NCBI GenBank assembly: GCA_937871285.1
Contig: CALMQS010000029.1
Coordinates: forward strand, 19,868-83,867
Source of the DNA: an uncultured Sphingobacteriales bacterium
GTDB taxonomy: Bacteria > Bacteroidota > Bacteroidia > Chitinophagales > Chitinophagaceae
Length of the DNA: 64,000 bases
Direction: 5' to 3'
The notes below the pieces were generated by a model, which was not told the DNA's origin, searched no databases, and was given only the letters and a program-made list of their open reading frames with translations. Position 1 is the stretch's first letter. The number at the start of each line of letters is the position of its first letter. The position numbers were made by a program, and so were the translations under genes. Below are positions 9,799 to 19,552 of the stretch, one piece after another.

Positions 9799-10533
9799 CT
9801 ATTTTCGTTTAAAAGTGCCGATAAGGCAGTCTCCAAGTAAAGGGAACCTTTGCAAAATAAAATTAATCCGCTTATCTTTTTGAAAGTACATACCAGACAT
9901 AATATTATCTATTTCAAATTTGTCATCCGGAAATAAACGCAAAAGGGTAACCGGCGAAAAATACCAGTAATGATCCGGGTGAATCATTTCCTTACCGTGA
10001 AGGCTTCCGGCAATGGCGTTTAATGACGTATAGTTTGGTACGGTAACCAGAAAAATAGTAGCAGGAGGAAATATATTGTATAGATTTTCTATAGCCTGAT
10101 GCGGATCCTTAAGATGCTCAAGGATTTCACCTAATAATACAATATCAAATGATTGATCAATTATTTTTAGTGATTCTTTGTCTAAAATATCCCCTTTACC
10201 AACCCGGCTATCGCCTGTAATTTGAATATACGTATTTAAAGATGCTTCCTGGTTGTCAATGCCAAAAAGGGTTTTAGTAACTTTTTTGAGCTGTAGATGT
10301 AAAAGTTCCCCGGTATTAATTTTTTCCTGAGTGTAAGGACAGTCTGTAAATCCGAAATGCAAAACCGTTTTACCTGAACAATATTGCAAAATGTAATCAA
10401 TCCGATTTACAAGTGCAATGGGAGATGGTAAAATGCTATCCGCCGCCGGTGTTATCCTGTGCTTCAATGATCTTCTTAGCCAGAGTAAGCCGGCAAACAG
10501 GTTAGCCCATCTGAGTTTGTTTAACGATTTCAT
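9799..10533 (-). CDS. Class I SAM-dependent methyltransferase
   Basis: Contains a methyltransferase fold: VLHFGFTDCPYT corresponds to the SAM-binding glycine-rich loop, and DIVLLGEILEHL is the post-II motif seen in Methyltransf_11/23 proteins. The 244-residue length fits. Placed between a flippase and a GT4 enzyme, it probably methylates a sugar or lipid-linked glycan, but the substrate is not visible. The SAM loop is less glycine-rich than usual (GFTDC rather than GxGxG), so specificity is uncertain. Confidence 0.75.
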   Translation of the reverse strand: MKSLNKLRWANLFAGLLWLRRSLKHRITPAADSILPSPIALVNRIDYILQYCSGKTVLHFGFTDCPYTQEKINTGELLHLQLKKVTKTLFGIDNQEASLNTYIQITGDSRVGKGDILDKESLKIIDQSFDIVLLGEILEHLKDPHQAIENLYNIFPPATIFLVTVPNYTSLNAIAGSLHGKEMIHPDHYWYFSPVTLLRLFPDDKFEIDNIMSGMYFQKDKRINFILQRFPLLGDCLIGTFKRK

Positions 10534-10545
10534 ATTGAACTGTAG

Positions 10546-11838
10546 TTAATGAAACTTATGAATAAGCCAGGTTTTGATTGTTTGGATATCTCTTTTCTGC
10601 AACACCAGCAATTCCTTCCAACTTAAAGTATATTGGAGGGTGAACATACGAATAAGAAATACAAGACTTACAAAATATCCTATGCTGCTTACCAATGCGG
10701 CTGCTTTTATACCTTTTTCAGGAATAAAAATAATGTCGCCGGCAACTATTACTGCAAGGCCAAGTGCGGAACAAATAATATTCAGTACTACTCTGTTTTG
10801 CCCGGCAAAATAAGCGCCAAGCAGATTTAATATACTAAGAAAAAAGATACCAGGAATAAGTAAAAGATAGGGAATGTACATATTGTCAAAAGTATTTCCA
10901 TACAGCAAAGGGAAAATCCAATATCCAATAGATATTAAAATGAGCGAAATGAAAATATAGGAACTGGTAATCACCCTGGAAAGAAATAGTACAGATTTCT
11001 TCGCTGATTCCTTGTTGTTTCCTGCAGAAATTGGAAATATTGCACTGGCCATTATTGCCGGTATCACAAGGAACATATGTACTAATTTAGACACTTGTAT
11101 ATAGTTGCCCAGATCATCGGCAGAACAGTACCTTTCAACAAACCAGTAATCAATCCTGTATAGAAGAAAAAAAAGGAGGTTGGCTCCAAAGGCCTTAAGT
11201 GCATACCGGAATACAGGTAGTAGGGTTTTCTTCGAAGGAAATACTATTTTCCATCTTTTCCGCTTCCGCAACACAAAATAGCCCCCTACCAAAATACCCT
11301 GCATTAAAAATCCCAAAAAGTAGATGGTTGTATATTGATTCTGATCAATCCAGTATCCTTCACTAAATGGCATAAGTAATATCAATAGAAAATTGACTAA
11401 CGTCATAATGATGTTAGGCGTAAAAAAATCCCTTTCTGCATAAAAAATCGCAGTAAAAAAATTAATCAGAACACAACCTCCGATATAACAGATCGTTTCA
11501 AAATAATAGGGGCTGTGAGATGGAGGGATGGCTTCTGAAAATATTAATATTTTCAGTATCAGACAGATCAAAGTTGTGGAGATCACCGACCAGGCTATGG
11601 CAAAATTGGAAAGCACGAATGATTCCGTTTTTCCAGAAGCAATATAATAAGCAATGCCCGATTCCAGGCTCAGGCTGCTAATCGTAACAACTAAGGCCAG
11701 GCTATTAGTAATAAAATAAATGAGCCCGCTATCTGCAGCTTCATAATAGCGGGCAATCATTATATTTAATCCTAGGACCGAAACAAAATATATTCCTCTC
11801 CACAATATACTTTGGTATATAAGGCGCTGGAATATCAT
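10546..11838 (-). CDS. Polysaccharide flippase (Wzx/MATE-like superfamily)
   Basis: A 430-residue integral membrane protein with about 12 hydrophobic segments. It resembles oligosaccharide flippases that move lipid-linked glycan units across the inner membrane. It begins MIFQRLIYQSILWRGIYF and carries an early small-residue-rich segment typical of the family. First gene of the minus-strand glycan group; no polymerase or ligase is beside it, so the exported glycan cannot be named. Confidence 0.85.
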   Translation of the reverse strand: MIFQRLIYQSILWRGIYFVSVLGLNIMIARYYEAADSGLIYFITNSLALVVTISSLSLESGIAYYIASGKTESFVLSNFAIAWSVISTTLICLILKILIFSEAIPPSHSPYYFETICYIGGCVLINFFTAIFYAERDFFTPNIIMTLVNFLLILLMPFSEGYWIDQNQYTTIYFLGFLMQGILVGGYFVLRKRKRWKIVFPSKKTLLPVFRYALKAFGANLLFFLLYRIDYWFVERYCSADDLGNYIQVSKLVHMFLVIPAIMASAIFPISAGNNKESAKKSVLFLSRVITSSYIFISLILISIGYWIFPLLYGNTFDNMYIPYLLLIPGIFFLSILNLLGAYFAGQNRVVLNIICSALGLAVIVAGDIIFIPEKGIKAAALVSSIGYFVSLVFLIRMFTLQYTLSWKELLVLQKRDIQTIKTWLIHKFH

Positions 11839-11899
11839 GTATTTAATCCGGATTCACCAATCATAGAAAATACTGCTAAAAACGATACCTATATTCCGT

Positions 11900-12661
11900 C
11901 TATTTCAACGCATCAATGATCTGCCCAAAATCCGCAGCAATTAACGATGCTCCGCCTACCAAACCGCCATCCACATCGGGCTGTGCAAAAAGCTCTTTCG
12001 CATTGCTGCCCTTTACACTGCCGCCATATAAAATGGGAACTTCACCGGCAACGGTATCGCCATACTGCCTGGCAAGTACATTACGCAGGTGCGCATGCAT
12101 TTCCTGGGCCTGTGCGGCCGTAGCTGTTTTACCAGTACCTATAGCCCATATTGGTTCGTAGGCAATTACCATTTTCTGTATCTGCTCTTCAGAAAGATTA
12201 AACAAACTTTCCTTTAATTGCTTTTCCACGTAATCGTTCTGGGCGCCCGACTCCCTCACCTGCAATGCTTCGCCGCAACAAAAGATAGGTGTTAAGCCAT
12301 ACGTTAATGCCATACCCGCTTTTTCTTCGAGCATGGCATTGGATTCACCAAAATATTCGCGCCTTTCCGAGTGTCCCAGTACCACGTATTCCACACCGAT
12401 GGATTGCAGCATTTCCGCCGATGTTTCGCCGGTATACGCACCGCTGCTTTTGGTATAGCAGTTTTGTGCCGCAGTAAAAAAATTCAGTTTTCCCGATATT
12501 TTATCCTGTGCCAGCAGCAGGTAAGGAAAGGGAACTGCAAAAACAACTTTTTGATGCGCCTGCAAATCGTGTGGCGCTTTTAATATTTCGTCAAGTAAAT
12601 GCGTTGCCTGATCAAGCGTTAAATTCATTTTCCAGTTGGCTGCTGCTATCTGTTGTCTCAT
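11900..12661 (-). CDS. tpiA: Triosephosphate isomerase
   Basis: Interconverts dihydroxyacetone phosphate and glyceraldehyde 3-phosphate in glycolysis. The 253-residue TIM barrel shows the N-terminal NWKMN (catalytic Lys at residue 11), LGHSERRE with the electrophilic His, AYEPIWAIGTG with the catalytic Glu, and the phosphate loop YGGSVKG. Its ATG overlaps the stop of the GlmU-like gene by four bases, so the two are probably co-translated. Confidence 0.98.
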   Translation of the reverse strand: MRQQIAAANWKMNLTLDQATHLLDEILKAPHDLQAHQKVVFAVPFPYLLLAQDKISGKLNFFTAAQNCYTKSSGAYTGETSAEMLQSIGVEYVVLGHSERREYFGESNAMLEEKAGMALTYGLTPIFCCGEALQVRESGAQNDYVEKQLKESLFNLSEEQIQKMVIAYEPIWAIGTGKTATAAQAQEMHAHLRNVLARQYGDTVAGEVPILYGGSVKGSNAKELFAQPDVDGGLVGGASLIAADFGQIIDALK

Positions 12662-13821
12662 GGTATGGTTTGTTTATAAAGATGGTCAAGTATTTGTATA
12701 TCACCCTGTGTTAAATCGTGCTGCTTTAATTTTTTCCAGTTAGCAATATGTTCAATGGCTTTATCAAAGATATAGCGCTGCGTATAACCCCAGGTAAAAT
12801 CGGGCAGGTGCTTTGGAGCAAATCCCTGTCCAAATATATTAGTGGCTATTCCTGCAAAAGTACCGGTATTAAACGAAGTATTAATAGCGCTGCGGCTATA
12901 ATCACCCATTAATAATCCACATTTTAAGCCAACAGGCACACTATCGCTTTGCCCCTTATTGCTATATACAACAGCAGCATCGTTCCTTACATTAGAATTG
13001 GATGTGCCTGCGCCAAGGTTGCACCACTCCCCTATTACCGAGTCGCCCAAATAACCATCATGGGCCTTATTGCTGTAACCCATCATTACACTGTTTTTAA
13101 TTTCACCACCGGCAGTACAATAAGGTCCGAGGGTGGTTGCGCCGTATACTTTAGTACCCATTTTTAATACGCTTCCCGCTCCCATGGCAAAAGGCCCCCG
13201 TATCATACACCCCTCCATAATAACGGCATGCTTTCCCAGGTAAACAGGTCCTTCCGATGCATTAATGAAGCAATGCGATATGGCTACTCCGTCTTCAATA
13301 AAAATATGCTCCGGCGCCGTCCATCCATAAATATTTGCAGCGGACTGATGTAGCCTCTCAGCGGTTATTAAAGCGAAATCGCCCCGGATCAAATCGTCAT
13401 TCCATTGAAAGATATGCCAGGGATATATTATTTTTTTCAGGATAAGATCGCAGGGGATGCATTTTTTAAATTTTCCCGGAACAATTGTATGTATGCTCCA
13501 GTCTTCATTGGCAGGCGAAACCGCGGCAATAACCGCTCCATCCTTAACAATAGCTTCGTTCACCTGTAAATTCATGATTTGGGCTACCAGGCTATTATCT
13601 GCAATTACAGCGGCGTTGATCAATATCTTTTCTCCGGCCGGAGGATGGGGATATGCTGCCTGCAAATAGGGCGCTGTAAGAACATATACTTTTTGGCCCG
13701 TCAGCTTTTCCCATCTTTCCCTGATGGTAAATATACCCGCGCGGATATCGGCTATAGCGCGGATGCCTGTAAAAGGATGCAACAGGTTCCTGTGCGGAGT
13801 GTCAAATAATATGAGCGACAT
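12658..13821 (-). CDS. GlmU-paralogue with left-handed beta-helix (putative sugar nucleotidyl-/acetyltransferase)
   Basis: The 387-residue protein begins with MSLILFDTPHRNLLHPFTG, typical of the Bacteroidota GlmU paralogue family (TIGR03991-type). An N-terminal region resembles a degenerate nucleotidyltransferase, and from about residue 180 onwards hexapeptide repeats form a left-handed beta-helix (for example GKHAVIMEGCMIRGPFAMG). The family has been proposed to act in UDP-GlcNAc synthesis, but biochemical proof is limited. Upstream gene of the tpiA pair. Confidence 0.8.
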   Translation of the reverse strand: MSLILFDTPHRNLLHPFTGIRAIADIRAGIFTIRERWEKLTGQKVYVLTAPYLQAAYPHPPAGEKILINAAVIADNSLVAQIMNLQVNEAIVKDGAVIAAVSPANEDWSIHTIVPGKFKKCIPCDLILKKIIYPWHIFQWNDDLIRGDFALITAERLHQSAANIYGWTAPEHIFIEDGVAISHCFINASEGPVYLGKHAVIMEGCMIRGPFAMGAGSVLKMGTKVYGATTLGPYCTAGGEIKNSVMMGYSNKAHDGYLGDSVIGEWCNLGAGTSNSNVRNDAAVVYSNKGQSDSVPVGLKCGLLMGDYSRSAINTSFNTGTFAGIATNIFGQGFAPKHLPDFTWGYTQRYIFDKAIEHIANWKKLKQHDLTQGDIQILDHLYKQTIP

Positions 13822-14037
13822 GCTTAAAGAATGGATTCAAATTTCCTGTGTAATATCTGAAATCCCAAATTTGATTGTAATTTCAGGATGATAATCCAAT
13901 CTTTGGCGCAGCATTGGTGATGATTGAGGGATCATTTTTCTTTCAAACATGATGGTATTCACCCTGCAATACGGCTTTGCCTACCCCGAAATAGTCTTAT
14001 GTTCAGAAACTATGTAAAGGAATTATGGTTTTTCTAT

Positions 14038-14045
14038 TAAATTTG
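14038..14045 (+). promoter_or_regulatory. TAnnTTTG-type -7 element upstream of the ECF sigma gene
   Basis: TAAATTTG matches the Bacteroidota -7 consensus TAnnTTTG and lies 29 bases before the sigma factor start. I see no clear TTTG at the usual -33 distance, so the call is tentative. Confidence 0.35.
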
Positions 14046-14073
14046 GAAGAACGAAATCAGAGATTAGTAGTCA

Positions 14074-14673
14074 TTGTCAAACACAAACACATATCATGAA
14101 ACAGCTCTGCTGCACCGGGTTGCCGAAGGCGATGAATTGGCCTTCCGGCAGGTGTATGACCATTACACCAGGCGCATTTATTCCTATGCCCTGAACCTGA
14201 CTGAATCGGAGGACAAAGCGGCCGAAGTGGTGCAGGAGGTATTTCTGAAATTGTGGCAAAACAGGCAAAAATTGCCGGAAGTTCAGCAGTTTAACGCTTG
14301 GCTTCATGCTATTGCCCGGAACGTTTTTTTCAATGCCATTAAAAGAAAAGCGCAGGAATCCGTTGCCCTTCGGCAGCTATACATCACTCGAAGGGAGGCC
14401 ATCCATGAAACCGAGTATTTCGTCCTTGACCGGGAAAATGATGCCCTCCTGCAACAGGCTCTTGCCCGGCTTCCTGATCAGCAAAAGCTGGTTTTCCAAC
14501 TCCGCAGCCAGGGAATGAAGCAGGACGAAATTGCCAGCCAGCTACAAATTTCAAAAAACACTGTAAAGGTTCATCTGAACCGCGCTTTGAACAGCATCAG
14601 GGATTACCTGGGCACTCATACCGATACTGCCCTTTCCCTTCTGGTCATCCTCCTTTCAGGAAAACAGCCCTGA
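14074..14673 (+). CDS. ECF-type RNA polymerase sigma-70 factor
   Basis: A 199-residue sigma factor of the Bacteroidota SusCD-linked group. Region 2 is visible around ALNLTESEDKAAEVVQEVFLKLW, and region 4 includes LPDQQKLVFQLRSQGMKQDEIA followed by a helix-turn-helix. The start is TTG at 14074: an in-frame TAG lies two codons before it and there is no ATG before region 2. It precedes fecR, susC and susD, so it probably directs transcription of the uptake genes when released by FecR. Confidence 0.92.
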   Translation: MSNTNTYHETALLHRVAEGDELAFRQVYDHYTRRIYSYALNLTESEDKAAEVVQEVFLKLWQNRQKLPEVQQFNAWLHAIARNVFFNAIKRKAQESVALRQLYITRREAIHETEYFVLDRENDALLQQALARLPDQQKLVFQLRSQGMKQDEIASQLQISKNTVKVHLNRALNSIRDYLGTHTDTALSLLVILLSGKQP

Positions 14674-14796
14674 AAAAATATTTTCCCGTCTTGTAATACC
14701 ACCTTCCTTTTTTGAACTCCTACTATATGTTGTCCAACCTTCGGGTTAAATTTTGATCAATTTACTACGGGCAGCCAACGGAAAAATGATTGAGCT

Positions 14797-15984
14797 ATGC
14801 AACAAAGCGACAGATTAACCTACCTTTTTCAGCAATACCTGGATAAAACCTGCACCCGGCAGGAAAGGGAGGAGCTGTTTCAATACATCAGCGAAGCGCA
14901 AAACGACCAGGAACTAAAAAAACAGATCGAAGTCACCTTTAACGGCAAATTTTTACTGCACAATCAGGATCATGAGCAGGCCGATCTTATTTTCCAAAAC
15001 ATTATAGCGGCCGAAACACAACCCAGCGTTCGGAGAATGGGTTTTTGGAAATATGCCGCTGCCGCCTCCATCGTGCTGGCTGTTGGCGTGAGCAGCTATT
15101 TTCTTTTATTCAACAAGATTGAAAAACCATCTGAGATAGTAACCACATCCCCTAAGGATGTAGAAGCCCCTAAATACACTAGGGCCATTATCACCCTTGC
15201 AGACGGTAGAACGGTTGCCATTGACAGCGTAACCAGTGGTATGCTGGCGCAGCAATCGGATGTAACTGTTACCAAAACTGCCAATGGAAAAATTGTCTAT
15301 GGAGGCAATGCAGACGAAATTGTTTACAACACACTTACTAACCCAAGAGGCAGTAAAGTAATAGATATGCAGTTGGCTGATGGTTCGCATGTATGGCTGA
15401 ATGCCGGTTCATCTGTTACTTATCCTATCGCATTTATTGGGAATGAAAGAAAGGTTGAAATAACAGGCGAAGCCTACTTTGAAGTAGCGCATGATGCAAC
15501 AAAACCATTTTTTGTTAGTAAAGGTGATATGCATGTACAGGTGTTCGGCACTCATTTCAACGTGAATGCTTACGAAGATGAAAGCGATATCAAAATAACC
15601 TTATTAGAAGGTGCTGTGAAAGTAAGCAACGGAATTAATGAAGGATTATTGAAGCCAGGACAACAAGCCCGGGTTGCAACCGGCAGTAACCCTTCGGCTT
15701 CACTCAGGGTGATAAGCAATGCTGATCTGGAAACAGTAATGGCCTGGAAAAATGGTTTGTTCAGTTTTGACAATGCCGACCTTCCGGCTGTAATGCGGCA
15801 GTTATCAAGATGGTATGACATAGAAATTGAGTATTCCGGAGAAGTCCCTGATATAAGATTTCAGGGAGAGATATTAAAGGACCTCAGCTTATCGCAATTG
15901 TTGAACGGACTTGGTAGTAGTACCCGTATCCATTTTAAAATGGAAGGAAGTAATAAAGTAATTATCCTTCTGAATAAAAATTAA
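14797..15984 (+). CDS. FecR-family anti-sigma regulator
   Basis: Membrane regulator that holds the ECF sigma factor until SusC signals. The 395-residue protein has a cytoplasmic N-terminal region of about 80 residues, one membrane helix (FWKYAAAASIVLAVGVSSYF, about 83-103), a periplasmic FecR domain (LADGSHVWLNAGS, GEAYFEVAHD, FGTHFNVNAYED) and a C-terminal DUF4974-type domain (LPAVMRQLSRWYDIEIEY). This arrangement is standard for FecR proteins that pair with STN-domain SusC receptors. Confidence 0.95.
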   Translation: MQQSDRLTYLFQQYLDKTCTRQEREELFQYISEAQNDQELKKQIEVTFNGKFLLHNQDHEQADLIFQNIIAAETQPSVRRMGFWKYAAAASIVLAVGVSSYFLLFNKIEKPSEIVTTSPKDVEAPKYTRAIITLADGRTVAIDSVTSGMLAQQSDVTVTKTANGKIVYGGNADEIVYNTLTNPRGSKVIDMQLADGSHVWLNAGSSVTYPIAFIGNERKVEITGEAYFEVAHDATKPFFVSKGDMHVQVFGTHFNVNAYEDESDIKITLLEGAVKVSNGINEGLLKPGQQARVATGSNPSASLRVISNADLETVMAWKNGLFSFDNADLPAVMRQLSRWYDIEIEYSGEVPDIRFQGEILKDLSLSQLLNGLGSSTRIHFKMEGSNKVIILLNKN

Positions 15985-16021
15985 ATTGAAATAATGTAAG
16001 AAAAATACGAAGCAGACAATA

Positions 16022-16060
16022 AAAAACCGGGACAAGTTTGGAACCCTTCCCCGGCTTTAT
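16022..16060 (+). terminator. Hairpin between fecR and susC (terminator or attenuator)
   Basis: AAACCGGG and CCCGG form a stem around a loop of about 20 bases, followed by CTTTATT. It lies after the fecR stop and before susC, so it could limit read-through from the regulator genes into the abundant receptor genes. The T-run is weak. Confidence 0.5.
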
Positions 16061-16118
16061 TCAGGCTAATTGTTAACAGGCAAAACTGTTTATTATTTAA
16101 CCCAAACAATGCAAAAGT

Positions 16119-19100
16119 ATGCAAATTAAAGCTCTTTACAACCCTATCGTTTTTTGTAAGAGAAAAGCGGGGGTATCCCTTACCAAAACGCTGTTAGTCA
16201 TGAAACTAACTACCTTTTTATTACTGGTTTCCGTACTGCAGGTGTCTGCCAAATCCCATGCACAGACGGTTACTTACGAAGCCCGGTCGGTACCTTTGAA
16301 ACAGGTATTTACAGTCATTAAAAAGCAAACCGGCTATGTGTTTTTTTACCGGGGCGATGATCTTACCGGTACACACGCTGTTTCCGTATCTTTCAAAAGC
16401 ATTCCCTTGGAAACTGCCCTGGAAGAATTGCTGAAAGATCAGGGACTCGGCTATAACATCCAGGGCAAAGTCATTTTCATTACTAAATTCATGCCCAGTC
16501 TAAAGGTTACCGGAGAAACAAAAGTTGCTTTGCCACCAGTAAACAAGAAGGTCTCAGGCAGGATCACTGACAGTGGGGGCAGACCATTAGAAGGTGTATC
16601 TGTTATGCTGAAAGGGAGTTCAGTCGGCACATCTACCAACTCAAATGGAGCATTCGAAATTGAAGTGCCGGAAAATTCATTAAAGATATTGATCTTTTCT
16701 TTTGTGGGTATGGAAACAAAAGAAATTAACGTTGCGAATTTATCATCAGTGGAGCTAATATTAAATCAGGAAACTGCACAGCAACAGGAAATAGTAATGG
16801 TTGGATACGGCGCCCAAAAAAAAGTAAATCTTACCGGAGCGGTATCGTCTGTTGATGCTAAACAAATAGAAAACAGGGCAGCTTCCGATATTTCGGCAAT
16901 ACTCACAGGCCAGGCGCCTGGTTTAACAGTTGTGCAGAATGGCGGTAATCCCGGCAGGAACACAGGTCTTTTAAATGTTCGTGGTATTGGCAGTTTCAAT
17001 AGTACTGACCCGCTGATCATTGTAGACGGCATCCCTACAGGATCCATCACCGATATCAACCCACAGGATGTAGCCAGTATTTCTGTTTTGAAAGATGCTG
17101 CTTCGGCTTCGATTTATGGCGTTCGGGCAGCCAATGGCGTTATACTCATCACCACTAAGCGGGGAAGCAGGAATAGCAAACCTAAAACCAGTTTCTCTCA
17201 TCAAACCGGCTATACGCAGTTCATCCGGCTACCCCAAAAAGCGAATGCAGTTGAACTGGCCGAACTACATAACCAGGCCAGTGATAATGACGGCACGCCC
17301 CGGTTATTTACAGATGACGATCTCCGGAAGTTTGGTGATGGCAGCAGCCCGCTTACACATGCGAATATTGACCTTATTGGTTTGCTCTTCAAAAAAGGAC
17401 TCTGGAATTCCGATAATCTGTCTGTATCCGGCGGTTCGGAACGCGGGACATATAACGTATCACTGGGGCACATATACGAAGGTGGTATCATCAACCAAAC
17501 AGGTTTGAAAAAATACACTTTGCGTACCAATCTCGATTATAAAGCTACCTCAAAACTGAATATAGGTGTGAATATCGCAGGAACACTTAACCAGATTAAG
17601 GATCCAGGTGCAGGTATCAACTGGATCACACATATAGCTTTCAGGGAATGGGCCAACGATGCACTGCAGTTTCCTGATGGACGCTGGGCCAATCCTGCCT
17701 GGTCGGGAAGAGAACACAATGCGCTTGCATATAGTTCGGATGCGATGGGTTACTCTAAAACAAATGATGTACGCCTGATCGGTACAGGTTTTGCTGAATA
17801 TCAGGTCATCCCATCATTATCTGTAAAAGGAATCGCTTCTGTATTGCAGGATTTCAATAAAACTGATGGTATTCTCAGAGGCGTAGACCTATACCGTATT
17901 GATCCTGCTACAGGTGTTATAGCCGATAACCCCAGTTCAACTACTGTCAATCTTCAAAAAGGATCACCGGCAGTTGACAATGTATCAAGAGGTTATTTTA
18001 ATAATACTGAACTGAATTACCAGTTGCTTCTCAATTACGATAAAACATTTGGTAGGCACAGCATTACCGGCCTTGCCGGGCTTGAACAAAGGCAGAAGCG
18101 GGCAGAGTTCTCCAACCTGTACCGGAGGAAATTATTATCCGATCAGTTGGACCAGATCAATGCGGCAACCGACATCAATAATGACGGTGCAGCCGGCAAT
18201 ACTACCGAGTTCAGGCTGCGATCCGTGTTTGGAAGAATCAATTACAGTTACGATAGCCGTTACCTGATGGAAGCTAACATAAGATATGATGGCTCCTCAA
18301 GGTTCGCCCCTGAGTTCAGGTACGATTATTTTCCTTCCGTATCACTGGGATGGAGAGTGTCCAAAGAAAACTTTTTTCGTATAGCATCTGTTTCGGAACT
18401 CAAACTCAGGGCATCGTGGGGTAAGCTGGGGAATCAGGAAGTAGGAGATTATGTATACCTCCCTACCTATGGCGTTAGCGGCTTTTATTTGTTCGGCGGA
18501 CAACAACAGCCGGCTATTATTGAAAGTGCACTGGCTAATCAAATATTGACCTGGGAAAAAACTTTAGCCAAGAATATTGGCATTGACCTGGGATTGTTAA
18601 ATAACCGGTTTACCCTCAGCGCAGATTATTTTGAAAAAAATACGGACGACATACTGATGCGGATAGATCAGCCTGGCATACTGGGTGCGGCAGGTCCGGT
18701 GATCAATGCAGGCGCTGTGAAGAATACCGGGTTTGAAATTGATGCGGGATTTAAAGACCGGGTAGGCAAAGTAAACTATTATGTTCGTGCCAATTTTAGC
18801 AAAGTAAAAAACGAGATCACGAACCTTGCCGGAACGGACAGGCCCGGTTTTAGCGTGGGAGATCCATTACAGAATATTTTTGGGTATCGGGCATTGGGCC
18901 TTTTTCAATCACAACAGGATATCGACAACCATGCCAGCCAAGTTTCTCTGGGTGCCACGCCAAAACCTGGCGATATCAAATATGCCGATCTTAATAAAGA
19001 CAATAAAGTTGATGCAGAAGACCGAGAGAATCTTGGCGCCGGCTTTCCTGGCATTACTTACGGCTTTTCATTAGGCGCTGACTATAAAGGATTCGACTTT

Positions 19101-19541
19101 TCAATGGTATGGCAGGGTGTGGCAGACAGGAAAATAATGGGTGCAGGAAGGTTTATTCAACCATTCTGGTTTGGGGCTTCTCCACTACAATATCAGATGG
19201 ACAGTTGGACTACCACTAATACGGATGCGAAATTTCCAAGAGCCAGTTTTAATAATGCGAGCAACTATACACCCAGTTCTTATTGGCTGCGGAATGGCGC
19301 TTATTTAAAAATGCGAAATATACAATTAGGCTATTCACTTAATCCAAAAATACTGGGCAAACTAAAGGTTATCAAAGCACGCATATTTGTAAGTGCTGAA
19401 AACCTCATTACTATTACATCGTTCGACTATGGCTTTGACCCTGAAGATGTGTCGTCGGATGACCCCGTATCGTTTTTTGGAAATACTGCCAACTATCCCA
19501 CTACCAAAAGAGTATTGGCAGGTTTAACGCTCACCTTTTAA
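16119..19541 (+). CDS. SusC/RagA-family TonB-dependent receptor with STN domain
   Basis: Outer-membrane channel that imports a ligand with SusD, powered by TonB. The 1140-residue protein has a long signal region (LTKTLLVMKLTTFLLL, cleavage likely after AKSHA), an STN signalling domain (about 50-120), a carboxypeptidase-like sandwich domain (about 143-215, VSGRITDSGGRPLEGV), a plug domain with GYGAQKKVNLTGAV and VRGIGSF, and a large beta-barrel ending with a terminal Phe. The STN domain is the part that contacts FecR, consistent with the ECF sigma and fecR genes upstream. The ligand is not visible from sequence. Confidence 0.97.
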   Translation: MQIKALYNPIVFCKRKAGVSLTKTLLVMKLTTFLLLVSVLQVSAKSHAQTVTYEARSVPLKQVFTVIKKQTGYVFFYRGDDLTGTHAVSVSFKSIPLETALEELLKDQGLGYNIQGKVIFITKFMPSLKVTGETKVALPPVNKKVSGRITDSGGRPLEGVSVMLKGSSVGTSTNSNGAFEIEVPENSLKILIFSFVGMETKEINVANLSSVELILNQETAQQQEIVMVGYGAQKKVNLTGAVSSVDAKQIENRAASDISAILTGQAPGLTVVQNGGNPGRNTGLLNVRGIGSFNSTDPLIIVDGIPTGSITDINPQDVASISVLKDAASASIYGVRAANGVILITTKRGSRNSKPKTSFSHQTGYTQFIRLPQKANAVELAELHNQASDNDGTPRLFTDDDLRKFGDGSSPLTHANIDLIGLLFKKGLWNSDNLSVSGGSERGTYNVSLGHIYEGGIINQTGLKKYTLRTNLDYKATSKLNIGVNIAGTLNQIKDPGAGINWITHIAFREWANDALQFPDGRWANPAWSGREHNALAYSSDAMGYSKTNDVRLIGTGFAEYQVIPSLSVKGIASVLQDFNKTDGILRGVDLYRIDPATGVIADNPSSTTVNLQKGSPAVDNVSRGYFNNTELNYQLLLNYDKTFGRHSITGLAGLEQRQKRAEFSNLYRRKLLSDQLDQINAATDINNDGAAGNTTEFRLRSVFGRINYSYDSRYLMEANIRYDGSSRFAPEFRYDYFPSVSLGWRVSKENFFRIASVSELKLRASWGKLGNQEVGDYVYLPTYGVSGFYLFGGQQQPAIIESALANQILTWEKTLAKNIGIDLGLLNNRFTLSADYFEKNTDDILMRIDQPGILGAAGPVINAGAVKNTGFEIDAGFKDRVGKVNYYVRANFSKVKNEITNLAGTDRPGFSVGDPLQNIFGYRALGLFQSQQDIDNHASQVSLGATPKPGDIKYADLNKDNKVDAEDRENLGAGFPGITYGFSLGADYKGFDFSMVWQGVADRKIMGAGRFIQPFWFGASPLQYQMDSWTTTNTDAKFPRASFNNASNYTPSSYWLRNGAYLKMRNIQLGYSLNPKILGKLKVIKARIFVSAENLITITSFDYGFDPEDVSSDDPVSFFGNTANYPTTKRVLAGLTLTF

Positions 19542-19552
19542 TAATGCATTGT

